Shown here piece by piece: positions 1-7,266 of a DNA stretch of 64,000 nucleotides (positions are counted from its first letter, which is position 1; every line of letters starts with the position of its first letter). A program made the position numbers and the translations under genes. Below the pieces are notes generated by a model. The model worked only from the letters and a program-made list of their open reading frames with translations, did no database searches and was not told the DNA's origin. This DNA is from Kaistia terrae (GTDB lineage: Bacteria; Pseudomonadota; Alphaproteobacteria; Rhizobiales; Kaistiaceae): positions 496,001 through 560,000 of the forward strand of contig NZ_JAPKNH010000001.1 of assembly GCF_026344005.1 (NCBI RefSeq), given 5' to 3'.

Positions 1-317
1 TCGAGGCCTATTTTGATTTCGTCGAAAGCCGGCCGCGCCTCTGGAGCATGTTGTTCGAGCATCGATTGCCGGAGGGAGAGGATCTGCCCGACTGGTATCG
101 GCCGAAGCTCGCGGCGCTGCTGGCTCTCGTGGCCGAGGCACTGGGACCGCTGATGCAGGATCAGACCTTTGAGGCGCGGCAGGCGATCATCGTCACCATG
201 TGGGCCGGGTTGCACGGCATCTCGACGCTGGCGGTCTCAAGCAAGCTGACCCTCGTCGCTGAAACCGACCCACGCCAGTTGGGCCATCTTCTCGTCCAGC
301 GAATGCTGGGGCGCTAG
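1..317 (+). CDS. TetR-type transcriptional regulator, C-terminal part (5' end outside window)
   Basis: The reading frame is open from base 3 and ends at a stop at 315-317, so the gene begins before the window. About 104 residues are visible. They are helical and carry the pattern YFDFVESRPRLW near the start and WAGLHGISTLAV late, which resembles the ligand-binding/dimerisation domain of TetR regulators (WHG type). The DNA-binding domain is not in the window, so the family call rests on the C-terminal pattern alone. The next gene is convergent, with an inverted-repeat pair between. Confidence 0.6.
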   Translation, partial: EAYFDFVESRPRLWSMLFEHRLPEGEDLPDWYRPKLAALLALVAEALGPLMQDQTFEARQAIIVTMWAGLHGISTLAVSSKLTLVAETDPRQLGHLLVQRMLGR

Positions 318-363
318 GGCAAGGCCGCCGTCCTCTTGGGCATCCGGGCCGCGTGCGAGCTTT

Positions 364-556
364 CTGGACCCTCCTTCGAGGCTTCGCTGCGCGAAGCACC
401 TCAGGATGATGGCCGGTAAGGGTGAGGGGACGGGGAGCATGAGGCTTCGCCGGATGATCCCGTACCTTCGTCGGGAGCTGACTTGGTGCCCTCTGGAGCC
501 ACACGACCATCATCCTGAGGTGCCCGGCAGAGCCGGGCCTCGAAGGAGGGTCCAGA
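364..556. repeat. Inverted pair of palindromic intergenic repeats
   Basis: Positions 364-412 and 507-556 are near reverse complements of each other. The outer parts (GGACCCTCCTTCGAGGC and CACCTCAGGATGATGG) match, while the inner linkers differ (TTCGCTGCGCGAAG against CCGGCAGAGCCGG), each being itself a small palindrome. This is the layout of a REP/BIME-type element common between genes in Hyphomicrobiales. It lies between convergent genes and could fold into a large cruciform or RNA hairpin that terminates both transcripts; that role is inferred. No gene is supported in 318-571. Confidence 0.75.
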
Positions 557-571
557 AGGCTCCTTACAACC

Positions 572-1579
572 TCAGCTCGCCGCAACCTCGGCCTCGCGGA
601 CGATCCCGAGGGCCGCGTCAAAGGCCGGAGCGATGGTGCGGGGCAGGGTGCCGGCGTTGAGCCGGTAGGTCGGCGTCGCGCTGACGAGCTTGGACAGCAG
701 GCGGAACAACACCTGCTGCTGAGGCGGGACGCCGTCGTCGAACACGCCGATATTGTCGGTCAGTATGACGGAAAGCGCGTCGGCCTTGCTGAGACGAGAA
801 AGGCTTGCCTCGCCATCCGAACGCGGCCCGACCACGACCACGGCGGCGATCTTGTAGCTTCGAGTGGCGTCCGGCAGCGGCATCAGTCCGGCGAGCGCGG
901 CGCGCGTCAGCGGCGCCTCGTCCTCGTCGCCGCCAAATTCGCCGAGATGCGGCGCGATTTCCGGGAACAGCGCCGCCGTCCGTCGCTGCACCTTCAAGGT
1001 GCGCGGCATGCCCCAGCCGACAAGGTCGGTACCGTCCTGGCGCAAAATGACTGCGTCATCGCCCATATGGCCAAAGCCGCCAAGCGCCAGAGCCAGCGAT
1101 GTCGTCGTCTTGCCGAAACCACTGGGCGCGAAAAGCAGCACCAGTTCGTCGCGGTCCGGCAAAAGCAGCGATGCCGAGTGAATCGTCATCAGCCCATGCC
1201 CGCGCAGGGCGATGTCGAAAAGCACCGCGCCGGCCATCGAGCGAAGCGGCTTCTCGGCGGACCCTACCGCCAGGACTTCGGTTAACGGCCGGCCGGCTTC
1301 CTCGATGATCGAGAGCCTGCCCGGCATATAAAACTGCTGGCGCTCGCCCGAGCGATGGATCTCGGCATAGCTGCCGTCGATCAGCGTGCCGCTCCAGATC
1401 ATTGCGCCCTGGGGCGCAATGTCGTCACCGGCGGCCTCGCGGATGACAATCTCATGCTCGACAGGGCCTTCCGGCTGCACGAACTCCGCGAGTTGCGGGA
1501 AAGCCACCTCACCAGTGTCCTGGCGCTGGTCGACGAGATTGAAGGTGAGGCCGGGTATGACGAACCGGGTCGTGGACAT
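572..1579 (-). CDS. HprK-related serine kinase-like protein of a RiPP locus
   Basis: The product is 335 residues from the ATG at 1579, which overlaps the last base of the upstream stop; an in-frame extension to 1675 would run into the upstream gene. A P-loop APSGFGKT at residues 151-158 and a following GDD (173-175) match the catalytic core of HPr kinase/phosphorylase C-terminal domains. The protein lacks the bacterial HprK N-terminal domain. Relatives occur next to PqqD-like and transglutaminase-like genes: in paeninodin-type lasso clusters the kinase phosphorylates the precursor, and HprK-rel families also occur in exosortase or polysaccharide loci. Here it is the last of three tightly packed genes. 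Phosphorylating the precursor at 2440-2553 is an inferred role. Confidence 0.75.
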   Translation of the reverse strand: MSTTRFVIPGLTFNLVDQRQDTGEVAFPQLAEFVQPEGPVEHEIVIREAAGDDIAPQGAMIWSGTLIDGSYAEIHRSGERQQFYMPGRLSIIEEAGRPLTEVLAVGSAEKPLRSMAGAVLFDIALRGHGLMTIHSASLLLPDRDELVLLFAPSGFGKTTTSLALALGGFGHMGDDAVILRQDGTDLVGWGMPRTLKVQRRTAALFPEIAPHLGEFGGDEDEAPLTRAALAGLMPLPDATRSYKIAAVVVVGPRSDGEASLSRLSKADALSVILTDNIGVFDDGVPPQQQVLFRLLSKLVSATPTYRLNAGTLPRTIAPAFDAALGIVREAEVAAS

Positions 1580-2010
1580 CAGGCGGGTCTCGCGCGGTTC
1601 TTCTCGACGAAAATCGTCACCATGGACGGCTCCGGCGGATTGAGGATTTCCATATTGTCCGCCACCACCCAGCAATGCGCGGAAAGCTTCGCACTGCCGA
1701 TGCTCTTGCGGTCGACGCCAAAGTGCATTTCGGCCGGTATACCCGCGAGCGTGAGGAAACGATAAGCGAGAATTCCTTCGCGCAGGCAGCGGCGGTCGCG
1801 CATGACCCAGGGCCGCCGCGCCGCGCGCTTGGAGCGATGGGCGATATAGGGCGCAGCCAGGCCGCGATAGCGGCGTCCGGGACCGGCATCGGCAATCTTC
1901 ATGATATCGGAGAAATCACGCGATTTGCGACAGCGTAACGCCAGCGTGCGGGCCCAGAACCAGAGTTCAGTCCGGAACATAAGCCAGCGAAGGACGCCGT
2001 TGGGGGTCAT
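1579..2010 (-). CDS. Lasso-peptide B2-like transglutaminase-fold protein
   Basis: The 143-residue protein fits the Transglut_core3 (lasso B2) family in length and pattern. The candidate catalytic triad is Cys75 (in DRRCLREG), His112 (in SAHCWV) and Asp118. In lasso peptide pathways B2 is the leader peptidase that cuts the precursor after it is delivered by B1. The ATG overlaps the stop of the PqqD-like gene by four bases and its stop overlaps the kinase start by one base, so the three are probably translationally coupled. The N-terminal half is basic and contains the usual conserved Trp/Leu-rich stretch. The substrate is inferred to be the peptide at 2440-2553. Confidence 0.8.
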   Translation of the reverse strand: MTPNGVLRWLMFRTELWFWARTLALRCRKSRDFSDIMKIADAGPGRRYRGLAAPYIAHRSKRAARRPWVMRDRRCLREGILAYRFLTLAGIPAEMHFGVDRKSIGSAKLSAHCWVVADNMEILNPPEPSMVTIFVEKNRARPA

Positions 2011-2300
2011 TTTTCGACGCGGACGATCAGGCCTTCACCGGCCAGATGGTTGGCAAGTTCCGACATGTCGTCACGCAGCATGGCGGCGTCGACGTCGAAC
2101 ACCCTTTCGAGCTCAGAAAGTATGCCGGCGAAATTCCGCGTTCCATCGACGGTCGCCAGGAAGGCAGCGGTGGTGTCGTTGCAGGTGAAAAGCTGCCCGG
2201 ACACGGTGTCGAGCAGAACCCCGCCCTCACCATCGCCAAGCGGCTGGAAGCTCGTATTTTCATGCAGCGCCCAAACAACGCCCGGCTCAATTCTCGACAC
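2007..2300 (-). CDS. PqqD/lasso B1-like RiPP recognition element protein
   Basis: The product is 97 residues, the usual size of a free-standing PqqD-type RiPP recognition element. It shows the expected order: an N-terminal beta region (VLLDTVSGQLFTCNDTTAAFL) followed by helices (ILSELERVF, LRDDMSELANHL) and a final beta strand. Such proteins bind the leader of a precursor peptide, in lasso systems through a YxxP motif, and present it to the processing enzymes. It is the first gene of the left-going set and is divergent from the precursor-like ORF at 2440, 139 bases away, so the two transcripts may share control. Confidence 0.8.
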   Translation of the reverse strand: MSRIEPGVVWALHENTSFQPLGDGEGGVLLDTVSGQLFTCNDTTAAFLATVDGTRNFAGILSELERVFDVDAAMLRDDMSELANHLAGEGLIVRVEK

Positions 2301-2373
2301 AGCACGCCCTTCCGTCAGCGTTCGATTCCCGCGTGGGATAGCTCAACCACAAGTGATTGACCAGAGGCCCAAC

Positions 2374-2403
2374 TTGCGGAGGCTTCCATAAGGACGTCAT
2401 ACT
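2374..2403 (+). promoter_or_regulatory. Weak candidate sigma-70-type promoter for the precursor ORF
   Basis: TTGCGG at 2374-2379 and CATACT at 2398-2403 are separated by 18 bases and lie about 30 bases upstream of the Shine-Dalgarno site of the precursor ORF. Both boxes are imperfect. The position in the divergent gap is right, but the sequence alone does not establish it. Confidence 0.25.
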
Positions 2404-2439
2404 GATTAGGTTGATTCTAAATGTGTCGGAGGATGTTCA

Positions 2440-2553
2440 TTGGCCAATCGTAGTGAAAAAAAGCCGTACGAGAGACCCGAACTGGTAAAGCGGGATCGTG
2501 TCGCGATGATCGTCGCCGCAATTTCCGGCTCGGCGCCCCTGCCGCCGCCATAG
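2440..2553 (+). CDS. Candidate RiPP precursor peptide (37 aa, TTG start)
   Basis: A TTG at 2440 follows a strong Shine-Dalgarno GGAGG at 2428-2432 with seven bases between. The frame encodes 37 residues. The leader part reads MANRSEKKPYERPELVKR and contains Y10-x-x-P13-x-L15, the motif that lasso B1 proteins recognise. The C-terminal part is hydrophobic and then AISGSAPLPPP, rich in Ser and Pro. A good rho-independent terminator follows 65 bases later. The ORF is divergent from B1-, B2- and kinase-like genes and resembles the short YxxPxLxKR peptides found beside such genes in rhizobia. No residue can be assigned as cleavage site; Ser29 and Ser31 are possible kinase targets by inference. It was probably overlooked because of its size and rare start codon. 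Confidence 0.65.
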   Translation: MANRSEKKPYERPELVKRDRVAMIVAAISGSAPLPPP

Positions 2554-2617
2554 GCGGACCTTCCATCTCCGTCCGGATAGACCTTCGGGGGCGGAGTTTG
2601 GGGCTGAACATTTAAAG

Positions 2618-2641
2618 GGCGGTGCCAGGCACCGCCTTTTT
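2618..2641 (+). terminator. Rho-independent terminator after the precursor ORF
   Basis: Bases 2618-2625 (GGCGGTGC) pair with 2629-2636 (GCACCGCC, with a three-base loop CAG) and are followed directly by five T at 2637-2641. This is one of only two textbook intrinsic terminators I found in the window. It ends a short transcript that would carry little beyond the 37-residue ORF, which supports that ORF being a real unit. Read-through could still feed the nucleotidyltransferase gene 50 bases downstream. Confidence 0.85.
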
Positions 2642-2691
2642 CCGTGCTTAGGTGGATATACCTTGAATCGCAATGCCCGGGCTGGGGCGTG

Positions 2692-3750
2692 ATGTCCGTC
2701 GTTGAAGCTGCCGCGCTGCCTTCCTTGTCCGCTGCCGGGCCGCGCCGCCTGTCGGGCGTCGACGCCCGTATGCTGATTGCGCTCGCCGATCCACAATCGG
2801 CCATCGTTCCGCCATCGCTGACGGCGGAGAGGGCCATTCTGTTGCTGTCGCAGGCCGAGCGGCATGGCGTGTTGCCGGCCGTCTTGCGAAAGCTTCGGCC
2901 GGGCCTGGGTTCCGCCGAGCGCCTGCCGATCCGCGACGGCTTCGCCCAGCGCTATTCAGCTGGCGTCGCTTTCAACATGCAGTTGCGCGCGGAAGGCAAG
3001 CGGCTCCTGACGGCGTTACGGGCTGCCGGCCAGCCGGCGCTGCTGATCAAGGGGCAGGATTTTGCCGAGAACCTCTATCCCGATCCCCTGTTGCGGCCGA
3101 CAACCGACATCGATCTGATCGTGCCTGTCGAACGCTTGTCCGGCATCGAGGCAGTCGTGGCCGCGAGCGGCTTCGAACTGATAGCCGATCAGCGTGACGA
3201 CGAGCAGCTCGAGCGAAAATGGATTCACTCGGTTCATCGCCAGCTGATGGTGGAGATTCAGGGCAATCTGGTGCATGCGCCCGGCCTGCGTTCGAAGCTC
3301 TCCCTGGGGTTTGCCGAGCTTTGCCCCGGCGGCGATCCGGGAGAGGCGGCGCGGCCTTCGGCGCGACTGGCGATCGCCGGCGTTCATGCCGCCAGCTCGC
3401 ACCATTTCGAAAAGCTGCGACTGGTCGTCGATGTCCTGCAGGGGGCGCGCCGCCTGCAGGGAGCGGCCGAGGAAGCCGCGCTCGACGATCTCATCCGCCG
3501 TTCCGGCACGCGCCTCGCGCTGGTCGCCGCGCTCGATCTGGCGGCGCGGCTCTATGACGACGCGCGGTGCCGGGAATTGGCGCAGGCGTTGTCGCCGGTG
3601 CGCTTCCGCAGCGCCGCCAGGCTCCTGATCACGCCCGATGTCGTGATGGCGATGGAGACCGGCGAGCGGGCGTTGCAATCGTGGCGCCGCTCGCTGTTTC
3701 GCGAGTTGCTGAAGCGTGGTGAGGGAAGGGCTCCGATTCTCTCGTCATGA
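2692..3750 (+). CDS. NTP_transf_5-type nucleotidyltransferase family protein
   Basis: The product is 352 residues from the ATG at 2692; a GTG at 2644 would add 16 residues and start just three bases after the terminator T-run, so the ATG is preferred. The signature LLIKGQDFAENLYPDPLLR followed by TTDIDLIV (about residues 118-150) matches the uncharacterised nucleotidyltransferase family PF14907, with the DID pair as probable metal ligands. Family members recur in loci holding PqqD, B2 and HprK-like proteins, including paeninodin-type lasso clusters, but their substrate is unknown. Modifying the precursor at 2440-2553 is a reasonable inference only. Confidence 0.75.
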   Translation: MSVVEAAALPSLSAAGPRRLSGVDARMLIALADPQSAIVPPSLTAERAILLLSQAERHGVLPAVLRKLRPGLGSAERLPIRDGFAQRYSAGVAFNMQLRAEGKRLLTALRAAGQPALLIKGQDFAENLYPDPLLRPTTDIDLIVPVERLSGIEAVVAASGFELIADQRDDEQLERKWIHSVHRQLMVEIQGNLVHAPGLRSKLSLGFAELCPGGDPGEAARPSARLAIAGVHAASSHHFEKLRLVVDVLQGARRLQGAAEEAALDDLIRRSGTRLALVAALDLAARLYDDARCRELAQALSPVRFRSAARLLITPDVVMAMETGERALQSWRRSLFRELLKRGEGRAPILSS

Positions 3751-3814
3751 GACGAATTGAATGCTATCCGTTGTGCAGCGCGATGGGTTCGCGTGAAAGT
3801 CGACGGAGGGCAGG

Positions 3815-4492
3815 GTGCAGGTCGCCGAGATAGTTTCCTGGCTCGGTCGAACGAGCTTCTTCAATGGCCTGGACAAGGACGACCTGACGCGTCTGGCGCA
3901 GATCGCCCGTGTCTCGACCTATCCGGCCGACACGGTGCTGTTCTCGCAAGGGGACGAATCGGACGGACTTTATTCGGTCGTCGATGGCATCGTCCGTATC
4001 TTCCTGACGGCGGATGACAGCCGCGAGTTGACCATCCAGTTGTTCGAAGAGGGCGAGGTGATCGGCGAAATCGCGCTGATCGACGGCCTGCCGCGCAGTG
4101 CCGGAGCGGCGACCCTGACCGAAACGCGGATGATCTTCGTGCCGCGGCAGTCCTTCCTCAATCTGCTCGACAGTTCGAGCCAGTTGCAGCGCCAGATCAT
4201 TCTCAGTCTCTGCGAGCGGCTTCGACAGACCAACGATCAGGTCAACCGCGCCGTCTTTTCGGATCTGCGGCATCGGTTGCTGGTGCTGCTGCGCCAGCTT
4301 GCGCTGATCCACGGCCGGATCGAGCGCGACATCGCCGTGGTTGAACTCGACCTGACGCAGGGCACGCTGGCACAGATGCTGGGCGCGAGCCGCGAGGCGG
4401 TGAACAAGCAGATACGCGCGCTGATCAAGGAAGGCCGCCTCTCGGTCGATGGCCACCGCATTATCGTGCACCGCTCGACCCGGGACGCCTGA
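3815..4492 (+). CDS. Crp/Fnr-family transcriptional regulator
   Basis: The 225-residue protein starts with GTG at 3815 behind a GGAGGGCAGG stretch. Residues about 15-125 form a cyclic-nucleotide-binding-type beta barrel, including GEVIGEIALIDGLPRSAGAATL, which resembles the phosphate-binding cassette of CRP-like proteins. A C-terminal helix-turn-helix (about 175-210, QGTLAQMLGASREAVNKQI) follows the dimer helix. No cysteine cluster of an FNR iron-sulfur centre is visible, so a small ligand is more likely. It lies 241 bases upstream of the glycogen operon on the same strand and is a plausible, untested regulator of it. Confidence 0.9.
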   Translation: MQVAEIVSWLGRTSFFNGLDKDDLTRLAQIARVSTYPADTVLFSQGDESDGLYSVVDGIVRIFLTADDSRELTIQLFEEGEVIGEIALIDGLPRSAGAATLTETRMIFVPRQSFLNLLDSSSQLQRQIILSLCERLRQTNDQVNRAVFSDLRHRLLVLLRQLALIHGRIERDIAVVELDLTQGTLAQMLGASREAVNKQIRALIKEGRLSVDGHRIIVHRSTRDA

Positions 4493-4733
4493 AAGCCCTG
4501 CGCAACGCATTCCCACTGAAAATGATGACGATTTGGGCAACCGATAGGTTGTCGTCCAATCGAAACGGTCTGTGGCATAAGGTGCCCTGGCAACAAGGTG
4601 CCGACTCCTCCGCGACCCCGCAGCGGAAGAGCGCGGAAATCCGGCATCAATGTTGCATGGAACAAGGTCTGGCCTGAGCGATCGCCAAGGGGCCGGACAC
4701 GAGCAATAGCGGCGAGCAGGACGAGGACATTCG

Positions 4734-7244
4734 ATGCAGGATGCTACCATGTCGATATCGACGGACGACGCCAAGAGCGGCAAGCGTGCGCGCGTATCCG
4801 CCGCCGCGTCGGAAGCCGATGTGGCCGCTGCCCGCGACGCCATCACCGACAAGCTGACCTATGCGGTCGGCAAGAACGCCGTCACGGCAAGCGACCGCGA
4901 CTGGTTTGTCGCCACCGCCTTGGCCGTGCGCGACCGCATGGTCGATCCCTGGATCGCCTCGTCCAAGGCCACCTATGCCGAGGGCCGCAAGCGCGTCTAT
5001 TACCTGTCGCTCGAATTCCTCATCGGCCGCCTGCTGTTCGACGCGATGAACAATCTCGGGCTGACCGATGCGTTTCGCGCCGCGTTGGGGGATCTTGGTG
5101 TCGACATGGATCGCCTCAAGACCGTCGAGCCGGACGCAGCGCTCGGCAATGGCGGTCTCGGCCGTCTCGCCGCCTGCTTCATGGATTCCATGGCTTCGCT
5201 GTCGATCCCGGCCTATGGCTACGGCATCCGCTACGATCACGGCCTGTTCCGCCAGGTGGTGAAGAATGGCTGGCAGCAGGAATATCCCGAGACCTGGCTC
5301 TCCTTCGGCAATCCCTGGCAGTTCGAGCGCCCCGAGGTTGTCTACGACATCCAGTTCGGCGGCTCGGTCGAGGCGATCATGTCGCCGACCGGCGTTGCCC
5401 GCTATGTCTGGCATGCGGCCGAGACGATCGAGGCGGTTCCCTATGACACGCCGATCCCCGGCTGGCGCGGCCGCCACGTCAACACGCTGCGCCTCTGGTC
5501 GGCGCGCGCCGTCGATCCGCTGCGTCTCGACGCCTTCAACTCCGGCGATCACATCGGCGCGCTGGTCGAGCAGGTCCGGGCCGAGGCGATCTCGAAGATC
5601 CTCTATCCGAGCGACGAGAGTGCTGCCGGGCAGGAACTGCGCCTGCGGCAGGAATATTTCTTCGTCTCCGCCTCGCTGCAGGATTTGATCCACCGCCACA
5701 CCCGCACCTATGGCGACATCCGCTCGCTGCCGGACAAGGTGGCGATCCAGCTCAACGACACCCATCCGGCGATTTCCGTCGCCGAACTGATGCGCATCCT
5801 CGTCGACCTGCGCGATATTCCGTGGGACGAGGCGTGGGACATCACCACCCGCACGCTCGGCTACACCAACCACACGCTGCTGCCGGAAGCGCTCGAGACG
5901 TGGCCGGTGCCGCTGCTCGATCGCCTGCTGCCGCGCCAGATGCAGATCATCTACCTGATCAACGCGATCCATCTGGAGAAGGCGAAAAAGCTCGCGGAAT
6001 CGGACGACCGCTTCCTCTCCTCCGTTTCGCTGATCGACGAGAACAATGGCCGGCGCGTGCGCATGGGCCATCTCGCCTTTATTGGCTCGCATTCGATCAA
6101 CGGCGTTTCGGCGCTGCATTCCGACCTGATCAAGCAGACGATCTTCCGGGATCTCGACCAGGTCTATCCCGACCGTCTCAACAACAAGACCAACGGCATC
6201 ACTTTCCGCCGCTGGCTGCATGAGGCCAATCCCGGCCTGACGCGCATCCTCGTCGACACCTGCGGCCCGTCGATTCTCGACAATGCCGATGTGCTGTCGA
6301 AGCTGGAGCCGTTGGCTGGCGATGTCGGCCTGCATGAGGCGTTCGGCGCGGTTCGTCGGGACAACAAGATCGCGCTGGCCAAGCTGATCCGCGACCGGCT
6401 CGACATCCGCGTCAATCCGAATGCGCTGTTCGACGTGCAGATCAAGCGCATCCACGAATACAAGCGCCAGCTGCTCAACATCCTGGAGACGATCGCGCTC
6501 TACCAGGCCATGCGCGCCCAGCCCCACAAGGAGTGGGTGCCGCGGGTAAAAATCTTCGCCGGCAAGGCGGCGGCGAGCTACCATCAGGCCAAGCTGATCA
6601 TCAAGCTCGCCAATGACGTGGCGCAGGTCGTCAACAACGATCCGACCGTGCGCGACCTGCTCAAGGTGGTGTTCCTGCCGAATTACAATGTCAGCCTGGC
6701 CGAGATGATCATCCCGGCCGCCGACTTGTCCGAGCAGATCTCGACTGCCGGCATGGAGGCTTCCGGCACCGGCAACATGAAGCTGGCGCTCAATGGCGCT
6801 CTGACCATCGGCACGCTTGATGGCGCCAATGTCGAGATCAAGGAACGCGTCGGCGACGACAACATCTTCATCTTCGGCCTCACCACCGAGGAAGTCGCTG
6901 CACGCCGCGCCAAGGGCATCGACGCCGCCGACACGATCGCCAGGTCGCGCATGCTGGCCGACGTTCTGGAAGCCATCGATTCAGGCATCTTCTCGCCCGG
7001 CGAGCCAGCCCGCTTCGCCGCGCTGACCACGGCATTGCGCCATCACGACTATTTCCTCGTGACCGCGGATTTCGATTCTTACTACGCAGCGCAACGAGAC
7101 GTTGACGCGCTATGGCTCGACAGAGCAGCATGGTGGAAAGCGAGCCTACTGAACACGGCTCGGGTCGGCTGGTTTTCCTCGGACCGCACCATCGCGGAAT
7201 ATGCCGGGCAAATCTGGGACGTACCCGTCAAGCCGGCTGGATAG
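4734..7244 (+). CDS. glgP: Glycogen/starch/alpha-glucan phosphorylase
   Basis: The enzyme (836 residues) removes glucose-1-phosphate from the non-reducing ends of glycogen using phosphate and PLP. The conserved PLP segment [20 protein letters not shown] contains the Schiff-base lysine at about residue 683. Other family blocks are [14 protein letters not shown] near residue 142 and [12 protein letters not shown]-type sequence ([15 protein letters not shown]) near 580. Two in-frame ATGs exist (4734 and 4749); the first is used because it keeps a GAGGAC motif at a workable distance. It is the first gene of the five-gene glycogen operon, with glgB following after 22 bases. Confidence 0.97.
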   Translation: MQDATMSISTDDAKSGKRARVSAAASEADVAAARDAITDKLTYAVGKNAVTASDRDWFVATALAVRDRMVDPWIASSKATYAEGRKRVYYLSLEFLIGRLLFDAMNNLGLTDAFRAALGDLGVDMDRLKTVEPDAALGNGGLGRLAACFMDSMASLSIPAYGYGIRYDHGLFRQVVKNGWQQEYPETWLSFGNPWQFERPEVVYDIQFGGSVEAIMSPTGVARYVWHAAETIEAVPYDTPIPGWRGRHVNTLRLWSARAVDPLRLDAFNSGDHIGALVEQVRAEAISKILYPSDESAAGQELRLRQEYFFVSASLQDLIHRHTRTYGDIRSLPDKVAIQLNDTHPAISVAELMRILVDLRDIPWDEAWDITTRTLGYTNHTLLPEALETWPVPLLDRLLPRQMQIIYLINAIHLEKAKKLAESDDRFLSSVSLIDENNGRRVRMGHLAFIGSHSINGVSALHSDLIKQTIFRDLDQVYPDRLNNKTNGITFRRWLHEANPGLTRILVDTCGPSILDNADVLSKLEPLAGDVGLHEAFGAVRRDNKIALAKLIRDRLDIRVNPNALFDVQIKRIHEYKRQLLNILETIALYQAMRAQPHKEWVPRVKIFAGKAAASYHQAKLIIKLANDVAQVVNNDPTVRDLLKVVFLPNYNVSLAEMIIPAADLSEQISTAGMEASGTGNMKLALNGALTIGTLDGANVEIKERVGDDNIFIFGLTTEEVAARRAKGIDAADTIARSRMLADVLEAIDSGIFSPGEPARFAALTTALRHHDYFLVTADFDSYYAAQRDVDALWLDRAAWWKASLLNTARVGWFSSDRTIAEYAGQIWDVPVKPAG

Positions 7245-7266
7245 GCAAAGCATACAGGGAGACGCG

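Noticed and set aside
193-660. Several ORFs across the 318-571 spacer
   Set aside because: They run through the inverted repeats and give Arg/Pro-rich translations without motifs.
2423-2490. GTG-started 22-codon frame overlapping the precursor ORF
   Set aside because: Its start overlaps the GGAGG site itself, and the peptide has no YxxP motif or terminator-linked logic; the TTG frame at 2440 is better placed.
4647-6584. Long minus-strand open frame opposite glgP (645 codons)
   Set aside because: It mirrors the glgP codons in a GC-rich genome, has low-complexity Arg/Asp/Gln-rich translation and no family motif. The same applies to the long frames opposite glgB (7228-9390) and ugpAE (46526-48493).
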